Part shown: piece by piece, positions 8,556-17,963 of the stretch
How the letters are laid out: each line of letters begins with the position of its first letter
Numbering within the stretch: position 1 is the stretch's first letter
Assembly: GCA_964457925.1 (NCBI GenBank)
Contig: CAYWGH010000001.1
Span: 372,001-436,000 of the forward strand
Origin: Coneutiohabitans sp964457925
GTDB lineage: Bacteria > Zhuqueibacterota > Zhuqueibacteria > Zhuqueibacterales > Zhuqueibacteraceae
Reading direction: 5' to 3'
Length of the DNA stretch: 64,000 nucleotides
The notes under the pieces: generated by a model
What the model was told of the DNA's origin: nothing
Databases searched by the model: none
The model's input: the letters and a program-made list of their open reading frames with translations, nothing else
Translations under genes and position numbers: made by a program

Positions 8556-9782
8556 ATGCAAACCGAAACCACCGGCCAACCGGAGTTGTTGGGGTTGGCG
8601 ACTGAGCCGTGGAAAGAACGCATCACCGGCGAAATCCTGACGCGCGTGCAGGAAAACGTGTTGCGCTATTATCCCGAGCTGGCGCGTGAAAAAAGCGCGC
8701 GCGTCGTGCTCAGCAAGCCGCCGCAGCGCCGGCGCTTCACGTTCATTTTCTGGTTGACGATCGAAAGCCCGGAAGGCCGGCCGCTGAAGAGTCTAATCGC
8801 CAAAGCCTATCGCATTACGCCCAAGAAAGATGCGCGCGATCAGGACATTCGCTACAAAAGTCAGCGGGAATTTCTGTTTCATCGCGAGGTTTATGATTAC
8901 TTCTGCGCGCAGGCAGAAGTGTATTCCGTGGTGAGGCCGCTGGATTATTTTCCCGACCTGTTGACGTTGATCGTGGAAAAGGCGGAAGGCAAGGATCTTG
9001 GCGTTTTGATCAAAGAGACACGTTATGCGCTGAGCGGCTACAAAACCCGCAAAACCCGGCTGGGCACATATGTGCAGCGGTGCGGCAAATGGCTTGCTCT
9101 CATGCACCGCGGTTTTCCAGTCGGCGGCGCATTGAAACTCGAGCCGGATCACTTCGAACGGCAGGTCAATCATTATTACAAACGTTTTTGCAAAGCGGGC
9201 GGTGAAGTGGAGCTGGCCGATCCCCTCCGGCAGCGCATTTTGGCGGTCAGCCGCAAATTCGCCGGCGCTGAAGTGGCGCAGGCGCATTTGCACGGCGACT
9301 TCAAATTGCGCCATCTGTTTTTTACACCGGAGCGCATCATTCCCATTGATTTCGGCAATGAATTATCCGGCGCGGCCTTCGACGATGTGGCGCGTTTTCT
9401 CGTCGAACTGAAGTTGATGGAATACGGCGCGCGCTTGCCGCTGCACAGCGACTTGATGCCCTACCTGCAGGAACAATTCCTGCTCGGTTATCTGGGATCG
9501 AGTTCCTGGCCGCCTTTGTTGCGGCTCTATTATGTCGTCTGGCTTTGGGCCAAGTGGGATCGGCGCTTGAAAAAATTAACCACCAACAAGCGTGTGCGCA
9601 AAGCGTTGGATTGGATGCATGCCTCCGGCGTCCAGCGCCTACTCAATCACACGTATGTGAATAGCTGGTTCAAGCGCGAACTAACCTCTGAACTTACCAT
9701 TTTAGAAAAGGAAGTTGACGGTGAAAACCATGACGGACACCACCCGCCGCCAAGCCCCGCGTTCCGTTCTCTCAAAGCATGA
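8556..9782 (+). CDS. APH-family kinase-like protein
   Basis: A 408-residue member of the aminoglycoside-phosphotransferase/protein-kinase-like fold. The catalytic loop AHLHGDFKLRHLFF (His246, Asp248) and metal site IPIDFGNEL are present. The loop residue usually given as Asn is replaced by Arg/His (DFKLRH), so the active site is slightly atypical. A basic C-terminus follows. It probably phosphorylates a sugar or lipid-linked glycan (inference from context). ATG at 8556 has AGGAA five bases upstream. Its end overlaps the heparinase-like gene by 62 bases. Confidence 0.72.
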   Translation: MQTETTGQPELLGLATEPWKERITGEILTRVQENVLRYYPELAREKSARVVLSKPPQRRRFTFIFWLTIESPEGRPLKSLIAKAYRITPKKDARDQDIRYKSQREFLFHREVYDYFCAQAEVYSVVRPLDYFPDLLTLIVEKAEGKDLGVLIKETRYALSGYKTRKTRLGTYVQRCGKWLALMHRGFPVGGALKLEPDHFERQVNHYYKRFCKAGGEVELADPLRQRILAVSRKFAGAEVAQAHLHGDFKLRHLFFTPERIIPIDFGNELSGAAFDDVARFLVELKLMEYGARLPLHSDLMPYLQEQFLLGYLGSSSWPPLLRLYYVVWLWAKWDRRLKKLTTNKRVRKALDWMHASGVQRLLNHTYVNSWFKRELTSELTILEKEVDGENHDGHHPPPSPAFRSLKA

Positions 9783-12249
9783 GGCCAAACGTTGCCGCTT
9801 GTTCGCCCGCCTGTCGAAGATCGGGTTTACCCCCGTGCTCCTTCTGCTGCTGGCCTCCATGGCCATGGCATGCAGCGACGATGCCAAGCAGAGTTTGAGC
9901 GATACGGCAAAAAGCATCATTAAAGAAAAAAAGAAATCTGCCGGCAAAAGCGCGGCAAAAGCCCCCCTCCCAATTTCGATGTATGCGCCGCCGCCGCAAA
10001 GCCCGCTGGCGCGCAAGACGCATCCGCGGCTTTATCTGACATCGGAAGAATTGCCCGCGCTGCGCCAGCGCTTGAAGACTCTTTATCGCGAAGAGTTTCA
10101 GAAATATGTCAATGAGTTGGATCGCCATTTTGACGATCTCCCGGAATCGAAAATCGGCGGGATTCTTTATCTCGATACCAAAAACTATGCGTTCTTGTAT
10201 CTCATTGATCCCGCCACACTGCCCGAGTTCTCCTTTGGCCACAGCCGCGAACAGTATGGCCGCAAAGCGGTTGAACACGCGATGTTTATCAAAAAAGAGA
10301 CGCGGCACGATCGCCAATCTTCCGCCGGTTTACAGGGCGACAACGGCGGCTATCTCAATTTGGGCCTAGCCGTGGCATACGACTGGTTGCATGCCCTGTT
10401 GACGCTCGAGGAAAAGCGTATGCTCGCTGACGCCATGATTCGTTTGTACGACACGCGTGACGACGAAACCAATCCCGGCCAGTATGTCAAACTTTCGAAT
10501 CAAGTCACCGGCTACATTCATTCCGGCTGCGCCGGCGCCCTGGCCTTGTGGGGCGATGACTTGGGGCCGGGCTACAGCGAGAAAGCGCAGGAGATGCTGA
10601 ATTTTTTCAATGCGGTTTTTCTCGAGCGCTCGCTGGCTGTGGGCGATAAAGTGTTCGAAGGCCCGGGCTGGGGCGAAGGCGCGAGCTACTACATGATGGG
10701 AATCACCAACGTCAGTTTTTTGGCAGGTGCCGCCTCGACGGCTCTGGGTGAAAATCTTTTCTTCAAACATCCCTTTTTGCGTTACAACGTGCTTTACCTT
10801 TTATACAATATTCTGCCGCTCAAACTGAAAGACAATTATTATCTTTCCCGGCATGACACCAACAGCCTGCAAAAAGTCATCGGCAGCTCAACCGGGCGCA
10901 TCTGCGCCATTTCCGCCGGTGCGCTGCAACGCGAGGATCCCCGCATCGCCGGTTTGGCGAAGTGGATGATGAGCGAAAGCGGCTATGGCCAAAAAATGGA
11001 AGAGTGGAAGTATTTCGATCCGCGCATCGACTATTTGTTTTTCAAATTTATTTGGGGCAGCGCCGAGGTGGCGCCGCTCACGCCGGAACAAGCGGGCATG
11101 CCGTTGACCTACAAACTGGGGTTGGGCGAAATTGTCATGAAGTCCTCCTTTGATAAAGAGGCCTCGACACACATCATCTTTTGGGCGCCAAAGTATTGGT
11201 ATGCCCCGCATGCGCACAAGGACATTGCAAGCTTTACGATTTTCAAGCACGGCAGCCTGGCATTGGATGCCGGCAGCCCCAAGAATGCTGACGACTTTCC
11301 GCGCAGCTCCAGCGCGCGCGAGGCGGTGTTTCACAACATTCTCGGCCTGTATGATCCCGACGAGCCGGAAGATGTCGACGATCGCAATTTTATGAATTTC
11401 AGTTTCAGCGCGCGAAGTGAAGCCGATCACTGGCAGGATGAGGAGTATCAACCCAATGGCCGGAATTATATCGGCGAAATTAAAGCGCTGGAATCGAATG
11501 CGGATTATGATTTTGTCGATTACGACTATTCCGCGGCCTATCGCGGCGGCGACAAAAGCAAGGCCAGCTCCGCGCATCGTCGCTTTGCCTATTTGCGCGG
11601 GCCGGAAAATCAGGAATTCGTGCTTATTCACGATTTGGTGGAATCTTCATTCGAAAAACGCTTTCTCTTGCACACCGCCTTTGAGCCGGCGATTGCCGAT
11701 GATCAAATCACGGTAACGAACAACTTCGATGTGGCGCACGGTCGCATGATTGTGAAATCCCTGCTGCCCGCCCAAAAGGAAATGCTGAAAATCGGCGGCG
11801 AGGCCATGTGGTTTACGGATGCCGACGGCAAGCCGGTGAAATCGCGCGGGCCTTATGTTGATTGGGGCGCCTATTGGACCGGCAGCTATCGCGCCGAGAT
11901 TCGTTCCAAAGATGGTGAATACCTGACCGTCATGCAAATCGGCGATTCACGCACGCTGCAGGCCATGGCGCCCGTTATAAAAATTGAATCTGCCGCGTGC
12001 TCCGGCGCACTGATTAACGGCCAGCGGCTGGTGATGTTCAGCAAAAAAACCACGCCTCAGCGTTCGCTGAATTACAAGCTCTCGGCTAACGGTTTGATCT
12101 CGCATTTGGTCACCGGCCTTACGCCGAATAAAATGGTGCAGCTCAAAAAGAACGGCAATGTTTTTTTGAATGTGAAGACCAGCGAACAGGGCGTGATGTA
12201 CTTTAAGGACGACCCGAATGGCGCGGCCACCTACGAGGTTACGGAGTAA
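9721..12249 (+). CDS. Heparinase II/III-family lyase, probable lipoprotein
   Basis: An 842-residue protein. A hydrophobic segment VLLLLLASMAMAC ends in a lipobox-like AMAC (Cys51), suggesting a periplasmic or outer-membrane lipoprotein; the n-region is long. An alpha/alpha-toroid region follows (about 95-450), then the heparinase II/III beta-domain with WYAPHAHKDIASFTIF and LALDAGSP, which hold the conserved His region. The family cleaves uronate-containing polysaccharides by beta-elimination. Inside a synthesis cluster, such lyases usually trim or release the exported polymer. GTG at 9721 has AGGA eight bases upstream; ATG at 9730 is an alternative. Confidence 0.8.
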   Translation: MKTMTDTTRRQAPRSVLSKHEAKRCRLFARLSKIGFTPVLLLLLASMAMACSDDAKQSLSDTAKSIIKEKKKSAGKSAAKAPLPISMYAPPPQSPLARKTHPRLYLTSEELPALRQRLKTLYREEFQKYVNELDRHFDDLPESKIGGILYLDTKNYAFLYLIDPATLPEFSFGHSREQYGRKAVEHAMFIKKETRHDRQSSAGLQGDNGGYLNLGLAVAYDWLHALLTLEEKRMLADAMIRLYDTRDDETNPGQYVKLSNQVTGYIHSGCAGALALWGDDLGPGYSEKAQEMLNFFNAVFLERSLAVGDKVFEGPGWGEGASYYMMGITNVSFLAGAASTALGENLFFKHPFLRYNVLYLLYNILPLKLKDNYYLSRHDTNSLQKVIGSSTGRICAISAGALQREDPRIAGLAKWMMSESGYGQKMEEWKYFDPRIDYLFFKFIWGSAEVAPLTPEQAGMPLTYKLGLGEIVMKSSFDKEASTHIIFWAPKYWYAPHAHKDIASFTIFKHGSLALDAGSPKNADDFPRSSSAREAVFHNILGLYDPDEPEDVDDRNFMNFSFSARSEADHWQDEEYQPNGRNYIGEIKALESNADYDFVDYDYSAAYRGGDKSKASSAHRRFAYLRGPENQEFVLIHDLVESSFEKRFLLHTAFEPAIADDQITVTNNFDVAHGRMIVKSLLPAQKEMLKIGGEAMWFTDADGKPVKSRGPYVDWGAYWTGSYRAEIRSKDGEYLTVMQIGDSRTLQAMAPVIKIESAACSGALINGQRLVMFSKKTTPQRSLNYKLSANGLISHLVTGLTPNKMVQLKKNGNVFLNVKTSEQGVMYFKDDPNGAATYEVTE

Positions 12250-12257
12250 CAAAACCC

Positions 12258-13319
12258 ATGGCGATTGTGATTCGTGATGCCGAGCTGAAGCGCGACCGTC
12301 AGGTGATGATGGATTGCCTGCTGCGCAACCGGCAGCGATATGAAAAAAATGACACCTTCGAGCAGCGCTTCGATTGGGCGTATTTTCACAGCCCCTGCGG
12401 CGAAGGCCGCGCGTGGCTCGCGGTCGACGATGCGGCCAACAAGGTTATCGGTTTCACTTCGGCATTTCCGCGCAAAATGTTCGTGAACGGCGAAAGCATG
12501 ACCGGTTGGAATTGCGCCGATTTTTCCATTGACCAGGAGTATCGCACGCTGGGCGCGGCAATAAAATTGCGCCGCGCCGCCAAAGAGTGCGTTGACCGCG
12601 GTGAATTCGCTTTCTTGTATGCGCATCCCAACGATCGCATGCGCGTCGTGCACGAGAAAGTCGGGCATCACGCCATCGGCAAAATGGTGCGCTATGCCGC
12701 GCTGTTGCGGCTCGATCATACCCTCGGCGCCAAGCTCGGCAATAATCCGGTTGCGAAAGTATCGGCAGCACTGGCGAACCCCCTGCTGCGGCTGATGGCC
12801 CCGAGCCGCTCCGGTCTCGACAAGTTTCAGTTCAGCCTGGTGCAGGAGCAGCGATTTGGAGAAGAGTATGATCGCCTGTTCGAAAAAGTCAAATACCAGC
12901 ACAGCGTTATCGGCAGCCGCGATACCGATTATTTGAACTGGCGCTTCCTGCGCAATCCGCTTTATCGCGCCAAAAGCTTGCGCATGCAACAGAATGGCGA
13001 GCTGAAGGGGTATGTGTTGTATTATGAAGGCAACGGCATCGCGCGCGTTGCCGATGCCATTGTCGAGGGCAAAAGTGACGAGATGGGCATTCTGCTGGCC
13101 GGACTGGTTCATCATCTGCGCAAAGACGGCATTAGCTCGATTTCTCTGCGGTTGCACAACATGAATCCCCTGCTGGCGCAAGCGCAGCAACTCGGCTTTC
13201 GTTATCGCGACGACGCCACCTCGACTGTGATTGCCTATGCCTCATCAACTTCGCCCTTCGCCCCGATTGTGCTGGAGGGCAAGAATTGGTTTATGACCGT
13301 GGGCGACCGAGACATTTAG
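12258..13319 (+). CDS. GNAT-family N-acetyltransferase
   Basis: A 353-residue acyltransferase-like protein starting 8 bases after the lyase gene. The N-terminal half has GNAT features: VIGFTSAFPRKMFVNGE, then a 'DFSIDQEYRTLGAAIKL' segment resembling the acetyl-CoA loop, then FLYAHPNDRMR. The second half continues with a further mixed alpha/beta domain (LNWRFLRNPLYR). Probably it acylates an amino sugar or a carrier-bound intermediate in this locus. The exact substrate cannot be read from sequence. Confidence 0.75.
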   Translation: MAIVIRDAELKRDRQVMMDCLLRNRQRYEKNDTFEQRFDWAYFHSPCGEGRAWLAVDDAANKVIGFTSAFPRKMFVNGESMTGWNCADFSIDQEYRTLGAAIKLRRAAKECVDRGEFAFLYAHPNDRMRVVHEKVGHHAIGKMVRYAALLRLDHTLGAKLGNNPVAKVSAALANPLLRLMAPSRSGLDKFQFSLVQEQRFGEEYDRLFEKVKYQHSVIGSRDTDYLNWRFLRNPLYRAKSLRMQQNGELKGYVLYYEGNGIARVADAIVEGKSDEMGILLAGLVHHLRKDGISSISLRLHNMNPLLAQAQQLGFRYRDDATSTVIAYASSTSPFAPIVLEGKNWFMTVGDRDI

Positions 13320-13487
13320 CAAGGGGCAGGGGGCAAATAGCGGCGTCACTATGTTATGTCACGCCAAACGCCATTGTTGTCATTCAGAAGAAATCCTGTG
13401 AAGTATCATAAAAATGGCCCAAATCAATTGCGAGTTGAAAGAGGGTTTGATTGATTTGACTAATCACTTAATCGCGGAGTTTTTTAC
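13320..13487. other. Intergenic interval with copy of dispersed palindromic repeat
   Basis: The segment at 13379-13406 starting GTCATTCAGAAG matches the left arm of similar segments at 25334 and 36285. The ribosome binding site of the acyl carrier protein gene (GCGGAG) lies at the end of the interval. Confidence 0.45.
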
Positions 13488-13736
13488 ATGGACATTCGCA
13501 CTGACATTAAAAATTTTCTGAAAAAGCAAGCGCCCAAAGGCGTCAGCTTCAACGACAGCGACAGTCTGCTCGCCAACGGCGTGATTGATTCAATGAAGAT
13601 GCTTGACCTCATCAGCTTTGTCGAGCAGCAATTCGATATTGCCATTGATGAAGATGAAATGATGCCCGACAATTTTGAATCTGTCGATGCCATCACACGC
13701 TTTGTGGAAGAAAAGCGCCGGAACGGCCATGCGTGA
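13488..13736 (+). CDS. Acyl carrier protein
   Basis: An 82-residue acidic helical protein with the phosphopantetheine attachment motif GVIDSMKML (Ser35) and the typical C-terminal VDAITRFVEEK helix. It would carry an acyl or aminoacyl group as a thioester. It is a specialised carrier rather than the housekeeping AcpP, judging by DSM in place of DSL and its location without fatty-acid genes. It overlaps the LarA-like gene by 8 bases, indicating translational coupling. The AMP-forming ligase at 23.7 kb is a candidate loading enzyme (inference). Confidence 0.92.
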   Translation: MDIRTDIKNFLKKQAPKGVSFNDSDSLLANGVIDSMKMLDLISFVEQQFDIAIDEDEMMPDNFESVDAITRFVEEKRRNGHA

Positions 13737-14958
13737 GATAGGCATTCCCTGGGCGGCCTGGTTTGGCGATCGCGCGGTTGCGCTCGACTTTCCAGAGAAT
13801 TGGGAGGTTCAGGTTCATGCCATGCGTGACGCGCCGGCCCTGTCGCCTGCCGAAGTAGATGCCGCGACCGGCCACACGATCGGCTCTCCGCCGTTGCGCG
13901 TGTTGGCTGCCTCCTGCCGCACCGTTGCCATTGCCGTTGATGATCTCAGTCGGCCCACGCCTGCCCATCTCATTCTGCCCGCCGTCATTGCCGAACTGGT
14001 GCACGCCGGCATTCAACCGGAAAATATTTCGTTCGTCATCAGTCTCGGCTCGCACACCGCATTGACCGAAGGCGATTTGATCAAGAAACTGGGCAAAGAA
14101 ATTGTCGCTCGCCATCGCGTCGTGAATCACGATTGTCATGGTGAGTTGGTTGATATTGGCGTGTCGGTCGGCAAAGTGCCGGTGAAGATCAATGCAGCAT
14201 TCATGGCCGCGGATCTCAAAATCCTGCTCGGCAGCGTGGTGCCGCATGCGTTCGCGGGTTTCAGCGGCGGCGCAAAGATGGTATTGCCCGGCTTGTCGAA
14301 CATCGAAAGCATCGAATGGACGCACAAAGCTGTGATGATGGGATTGCGCGGCAAAGCCGGCACGCTCGAGGGCAACCGCTTTCGCGCGGAGTTCGAGCGC
14401 GTCGCGCGCCATGCCGGCGTCAACTTCGCGATTCAAGTCGTGGTCAACAGCCGCCGGGAAATTGCCGGCATTTTTGCGGGTGATATCGAACTCGCGCATC
14501 GCGAGGCAGCCAGGTTCGCCGGCGAGCTTTACGCCACGCCCGCCCCGCAGCAAGCTGATGTCGCCATTCTCAATGCCTATCCCAAAGACGACGAGCTGCT
14601 GCAAGCAGAGAACGCGTTGATGTATCATCACACCGCGCCCGAAGATTATCTTAAAGAAGACGGCGTGCTGCTCATCACCAGCGCATGCTCGTTGGGCATG
14701 GGACATCACGGCCTGTTCGGTCCGAATCAACGTTTGTACCGCAAGCCCATGGCCAAAGGCTTTCTCAAGCAACGCCAGCTTGCCGCTTTCATGCCAGGCG
14801 TGACCGCCGAGCAGTTTCATCAAGTTTATTGGGAAGGCTATCCGCATTTCAGCTCGTGGCAGGCAGCGCGTGAATATTTACAGCAGCGTTATCCGAGTGG
14901 CGGGAAGGTGGCGGTGTTGCCGTGTGGGAGTATTCAGATTTGTGAGCAAAGCCGTTGA
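13729..14958 (+). CDS. LarA-like nickel-dependent racemase family protein (DUF2088)
   Basis: A 409-residue protein of the lactate racemase LarA superfamily. Visible signatures are DDLSRPTP, SLGSHTALTEGDL, VVNHDCHGE, VPHAFAGFSGGAKMVLPGL and a later WTHK. The conserved His of PHAFAG, the Lys of GGAK (usually GGRK) and the His of the following helix match the positions that hold the Ni-pincer cofactor in LarA. The family racemises or epimerises 2-hydroxy acids. The cofactor genes larB, larC and larE are not in the window. ATG at 13729 overlaps the end of the carrier-protein gene, so the substrate may be carrier-bound (speculative). Confidence 0.85.
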   Translation: MREIGIPWAAWFGDRAVALDFPENWEVQVHAMRDAPALSPAEVDAATGHTIGSPPLRVLAASCRTVAIAVDDLSRPTPAHLILPAVIAELVHAGIQPENISFVISLGSHTALTEGDLIKKLGKEIVARHRVVNHDCHGELVDIGVSVGKVPVKINAAFMAADLKILLGSVVPHAFAGFSGGAKMVLPGLSNIESIEWTHKAVMMGLRGKAGTLEGNRFRAEFERVARHAGVNFAIQVVVNSRREIAGIFAGDIELAHREAARFAGELYATPAPQQADVAILNAYPKDDELLQAENALMYHHTAPEDYLKEDGVLLITSACSLGMGHHGLFGPNQRLYRKPMAKGFLKQRQLAAFMPGVTAEQFHQVYWEGYPHFSSWQAAREYLQQRYPSGGKVAVLPCGSIQICEQSR

Positions 14959-15067
14959 TGCCTTGGCCTCAACATCGTCTCTGTACGAGTTAGACGATTC
15001 TGATGCCAGTCCCGATGATTTCTTCGACGAACGGGTCGTCTGCGATAAAATCCGTCTGTACTAAAAC

Positions 15068-15345
15068 ATGTGCCTCGATGTGCTGGTTCATTTTTATGAC
15101 AAAAGGGATGATCTTTCTCCGATCGTTAAAAAAATTCCTCGGAAACGAGAGCAAGATCAATGTCGCGCCACTCCGTTTGCGCTGGATTCACCAAAAGCTA
15201 CGCTGAAATTCGAAGCATTAAGCAACCCATTCAGAATCATTAAAAAAACGAAATCCTCGTAAAAGACTTGCCTGCCGGAAATTATTACTACACCATGGAA
15301 GCGCAAGGCACAATTCCGATCCGCGAGGTGGAGATTTTGAAATAG
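15068..15345 (+). pseudogene. Frameshifted remnant of a probable secreted-protein tail
   Basis: Two overlapping frames together look like one decayed coding end. The first (15068-15262) reads ...ALDSPKATLKFEALSN... and stops at 15260. The second (15244-15345) reads KNEILVKDLPAGNYYYTM and ends REVEILK-stop. A one-base slip in the A-run near 15242-15248 would join them. The LPAGNYYYT pattern resembles the final beta-strands of extracellular carrier domains. No start codon with a ribosome binding site is convincing. The interval 14959-15067 before it shows nothing I can assign. Confidence 0.35.
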
Positions 15346-15388
15346 CGCCAGATCTTGCTTTTTGATCAATTTGTCCTTAAAATTGGCC

Positions 15389-15450
15389 ATGACGAGGTCA
15401 AATTTACAGGCAAATTGATCATGACGAGATCAAATTTACACAAATTCCGC
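15389..15450 (+). repeat. 32-base tandem duplication across the start codon
   Basis: The sequence from 15389 (ATGACGAGGTCAAATTTACA) recurs from 15421 with one difference (ATGACGAGATCAAATTTACA). The offset of 32 bases is not a multiple of three, so only the second ATG leads into the downstream gene; the first gives nine codons and a stop. Confidence 0.7.
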
Positions 15451-16683
15451 TGGTTAGCCCGGCGCTTGCCAAAGCCTTCGGCGCGGCGTTTAGTCGTTAT
15501 GACCGGCGCGCGGCAAACGGGTAAAACCACGCTGGCGCGGCAGGCATATTCCGAATTGCGTTATGTCAATTGCGATGCGCCGGAAAACCGCGAATTCGTG
15601 CGCACGCTGCGCGCGATGTCGTGGGGCAAGAATCTGGGCGCGGCGGTTTTGGATGAAGCCCAAAAAGAACCCACCATCTTTGACAAGGTGAAATACAGCT
15701 TTGACGAAGGCGATATCGCTTTCACCGTGCTATTGGGTTCTTCACAAATTTTGCTGCTCAAGCGCATTCGTGAATCACTCGCGGGGCGCGCATTTTTCTA
15801 TGAGCTTTTTCCGTTAATGCTTTCCGAAATGGCCGCCGAAAATGAGCCGGCTCTGCCGCCGCTTATCGCCCGGCTGATAACCGCCCCGGACGTGGATACG
15901 TTACTGGAGGATCAGCCGGCGATGCAGTTGCCTCAGGAAGAGGAAGCAACTCTGGCAGCTTTGGATTATATGTTGACGTGGGGCGGTATGCCGGCGCTGT
16001 TGGCGCTCAATGATAATGATCGCCGGCAGTGGCTGCAATCGTATGGTCACAGCTATCTCGAGCGCGATCTTGGTGATTTGGCGCGCCTCGATGATCTCAG
16101 TCCTTTTCGCGAGTTTCAACGGCTGGCAGCCCTGCGCAGCGGCCAGATTCTTTCCTATTCCGAACTGGCGCGGGACGCCGGCATTGCGGTCTCGACCAGC
16201 CGGCGCTATTTGGAATACCTCAAATTGTCCTACCAAACTTTTGTGTTGCCGCCGTATCATAAAAATCTCACCAGCACGGTAGTCAAAACGTCCAAACTGT
16301 TTCTAAGCGATATTGGCATTTTGCGTCAACTGCAGGGCTACTGGGGGCCGGCCACCGGCGAGCTTTTCGAGTCTTTTGTCATTGCCGAAATTTATAAGTG
16401 GGTACGAACTGCCGGCGAAAATGTGCAGCTATATTTTTACCGCACACGCGCCGGCCTGGAGGTGGATCTGATGGTGCAAACCCCGCAAGGCATATTCGGC
16501 TTTGAAATCAAATCGAGCCGTGAGATTGCCGCCAAAGATTTTCGGCCGTTGCGCGACGTGGCCGCGGCGCTGAAATCAGGCTGGCGCGGCGGTATCGTGG
16601 TGACCCGCGGCGCCCAAATCGAATTACTCGATGCGGCAAATAAAATTTGGTGCGTCCCCGTGCATCGCCTGCTCGGCCGATAA
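15421..16683 (+). CDS. AAA-type ATPase with DUF4143 C-terminal domain
   Basis: A 420-residue protein with Walker A in VMTGARQTGKTTLARQ, Walker B in LGAAVLDEAQKEP, sensor-like VLLGSSQILLL, and a C-terminal DUF4143/restriction-endonuclease-like region with the signature YFYRTRAGLEVDLMV and FEIKSS. These ATPases are common accessory genes of uncertain function, often mobile or patchily distributed. It sits beside decayed DNA and does not obviously belong to the glycan locus. The start is the second copy of a 32-base duplication. Confidence 0.88.
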   Translation: MTRSNLHKFRWLARRLPKPSARRLVVMTGARQTGKTTLARQAYSELRYVNCDAPENREFVRTLRAMSWGKNLGAAVLDEAQKEPTIFDKVKYSFDEGDIAFTVLLGSSQILLLKRIRESLAGRAFFYELFPLMLSEMAAENEPALPPLIARLITAPDVDTLLEDQPAMQLPQEEEATLAALDYMLTWGGMPALLALNDNDRRQWLQSYGHSYLERDLGDLARLDDLSPFREFQRLAALRSGQILSYSELARDAGIAVSTSRRYLEYLKLSYQTFVLPPYHKNLTSTVVKTSKLFLSDIGILRQLQGYWGPATGELFESFVIAEIYKWVRTAGENVQLYFYRTRAGLEVDLMVQTPQGIFGFEIKSSREIAAKDFRPLRDVAAALKSGWRGGIVVTRGAQIELLDAANKIWCVPVHRLLGR

Positions 16684-16773
16684 GCGGGACGGCACACCAT
16701 CTCACCCGGCGAACTCCGCGGCTCGGCGGTAATTTTTGGGGGAATGTGACACAGTCAAGTTGGAACCCCCTCG

Positions 16774-17958
16774 TCATCGCATTATTCTACTTTTCACCGA
16801 CAGGAAAAACGGCGCGAGCGTCGGCATGGGGTCCAGCCAGCGAAAATGGGGAACTACTTGTTGTGTGTGAATCAAGCTCTTTAGCCATTGTCCCAGAGTG
16901 ATTTCATTCAATGACTTTAGTTCTTTGTACGCCATGAAATCGCGATAAGGAAACCACAACGTCATGCCCTGCTTGTAGGAATTGAGATGCGGAACTGGCA
17001 AGCCGGTGAGATGATTGTAAATCGCCAGGGAAATATCCATGCCGCATCTGACCAGCAACTCGTGCGCCGCGGTGAAGCGCGGATTGCATTCGATGATCTT
17101 CAGCTTGTTGTCGCGCAAATCGCGTTTGAATTCGACATTGCCCAAGCCGCGAAAATTGATGCCGCGGAAGAACTTCAAACCCAGCTCTGCGATTTCCGGA
17201 TCCCACGCCGTGATGTGATACGTGCCCTGGCCGTTGTTCTTGGGAAAGCGCCGCACCACTTTTTTGGTGTAATGAAACAGCGGATTTCCTTTAGCATCGA
17301 TGTAGGTATAGTAACTTCCCAAAAGACTGTCCGGCCCCGGAATGAATTCTGTGACGATGGTCATCAACTGTTTGTCCAGCGCCTGCCGCAAGCGCATATG
17401 CAGCTCCTCGGCATTGTGCACGAAGAACAATTTTTTCTGATTGAACGCCTTTTGAAACAAATGCGAATGCTGCGGCTTGACGATCACCGGGAACATGAGA
17501 TTGGGATCGATCTTGCCGAGATCCGCCTCGGTTTCCACCGGAATGAAACGCGGCGTGGGCAGGCCGAGCGCGTTGGTCAGATCCATGGTCTTGCGCTTGT
17601 TGAGCAAAGTCAACTGCAGTTCGGGAATGGATTCGTCGAGAATATAGTGTTGCTGCAGCTCTTTGCGATAGTTGGCCAGGAATTCGATGCCATCATCGTT
17701 GCAAGGAAAGAGAACGCTGCCGTGCAACGCCGCGCTTTTCGGACCCAGCATCAAGTCTGCCCAAAACTCGCTCACGCTTTTTTTGTCGGCGACGGGAAAT
17801 AATTTCTTGGCGTATTTCGTGTAGCAGGCGCAGTTTTGATTGAGCACGGAAAGATAAACGGCGATGCCCCGGCTGCCCAGGCTGCGCGCGACGGACAAGG
17901 CATTCGATGAACCACCCAAAATCAGAACCGCGGGTTTGTGGTGTTGGCTTGCTTTCAT
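16774..17958 (-). CDS. ATP-grasp carboxylate-amine ligase-like protein
   Basis: A 394-residue ATP-grasp enzyme, last gene of the minus-strand operon. The N-terminus AVLILGGSSNALSVARSLGS is a Rossmann-like pre-ATP-grasp domain; FPVIVKPQHSHLF and TIVTEFIPGPDS form the ATP lid region; KIIECNPRFTAAHELLV contains the metal-binding Glu and Asn. The family joins a carboxylate to an amine through an acyl phosphate. In a glycan locus it may attach an amino acid to an amino sugar (inference). ATG at 17958 is used; TTG at 17967 would overlap the upstream stop. Confidence 0.83.
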   Translation of the reverse strand: MKASQHHKPAVLILGGSSNALSVARSLGSRGIAVYLSVLNQNCACYTKYAKKLFPVADKKSVSEFWADLMLGPKSAALHGSVLFPCNDDGIEFLANYRKELQQHYILDESIPELQLTLLNKRKTMDLTNALGLPTPRFIPVETEADLGKIDPNLMFPVIVKPQHSHLFQKAFNQKKLFFVHNAEELHMRLRQALDKQLMTIVTEFIPGPDSLLGSYYTYIDAKGNPLFHYTKKVVRRFPKNNGQGTYHITAWDPEIAELGLKFFRGINFRGLGNVEFKRDLRDNKLKIIECNPRFTAAHELLVRCGMDISLAIYNHLTGLPVPHLNSYKQGMTLWFPYRDFMAYKELKSLNEITLGQWLKSLIHTQQVVPHFRWLDPMPTLAPFFLSVKSRIMR

Positions 17959-17963
17959 ATCAT

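Noticed and set aside
13693..14847. 384-codon minus-strand frame
   Set aside because: Antisense to the LarA-like gene, no recognisable domain and no ribosome binding site.
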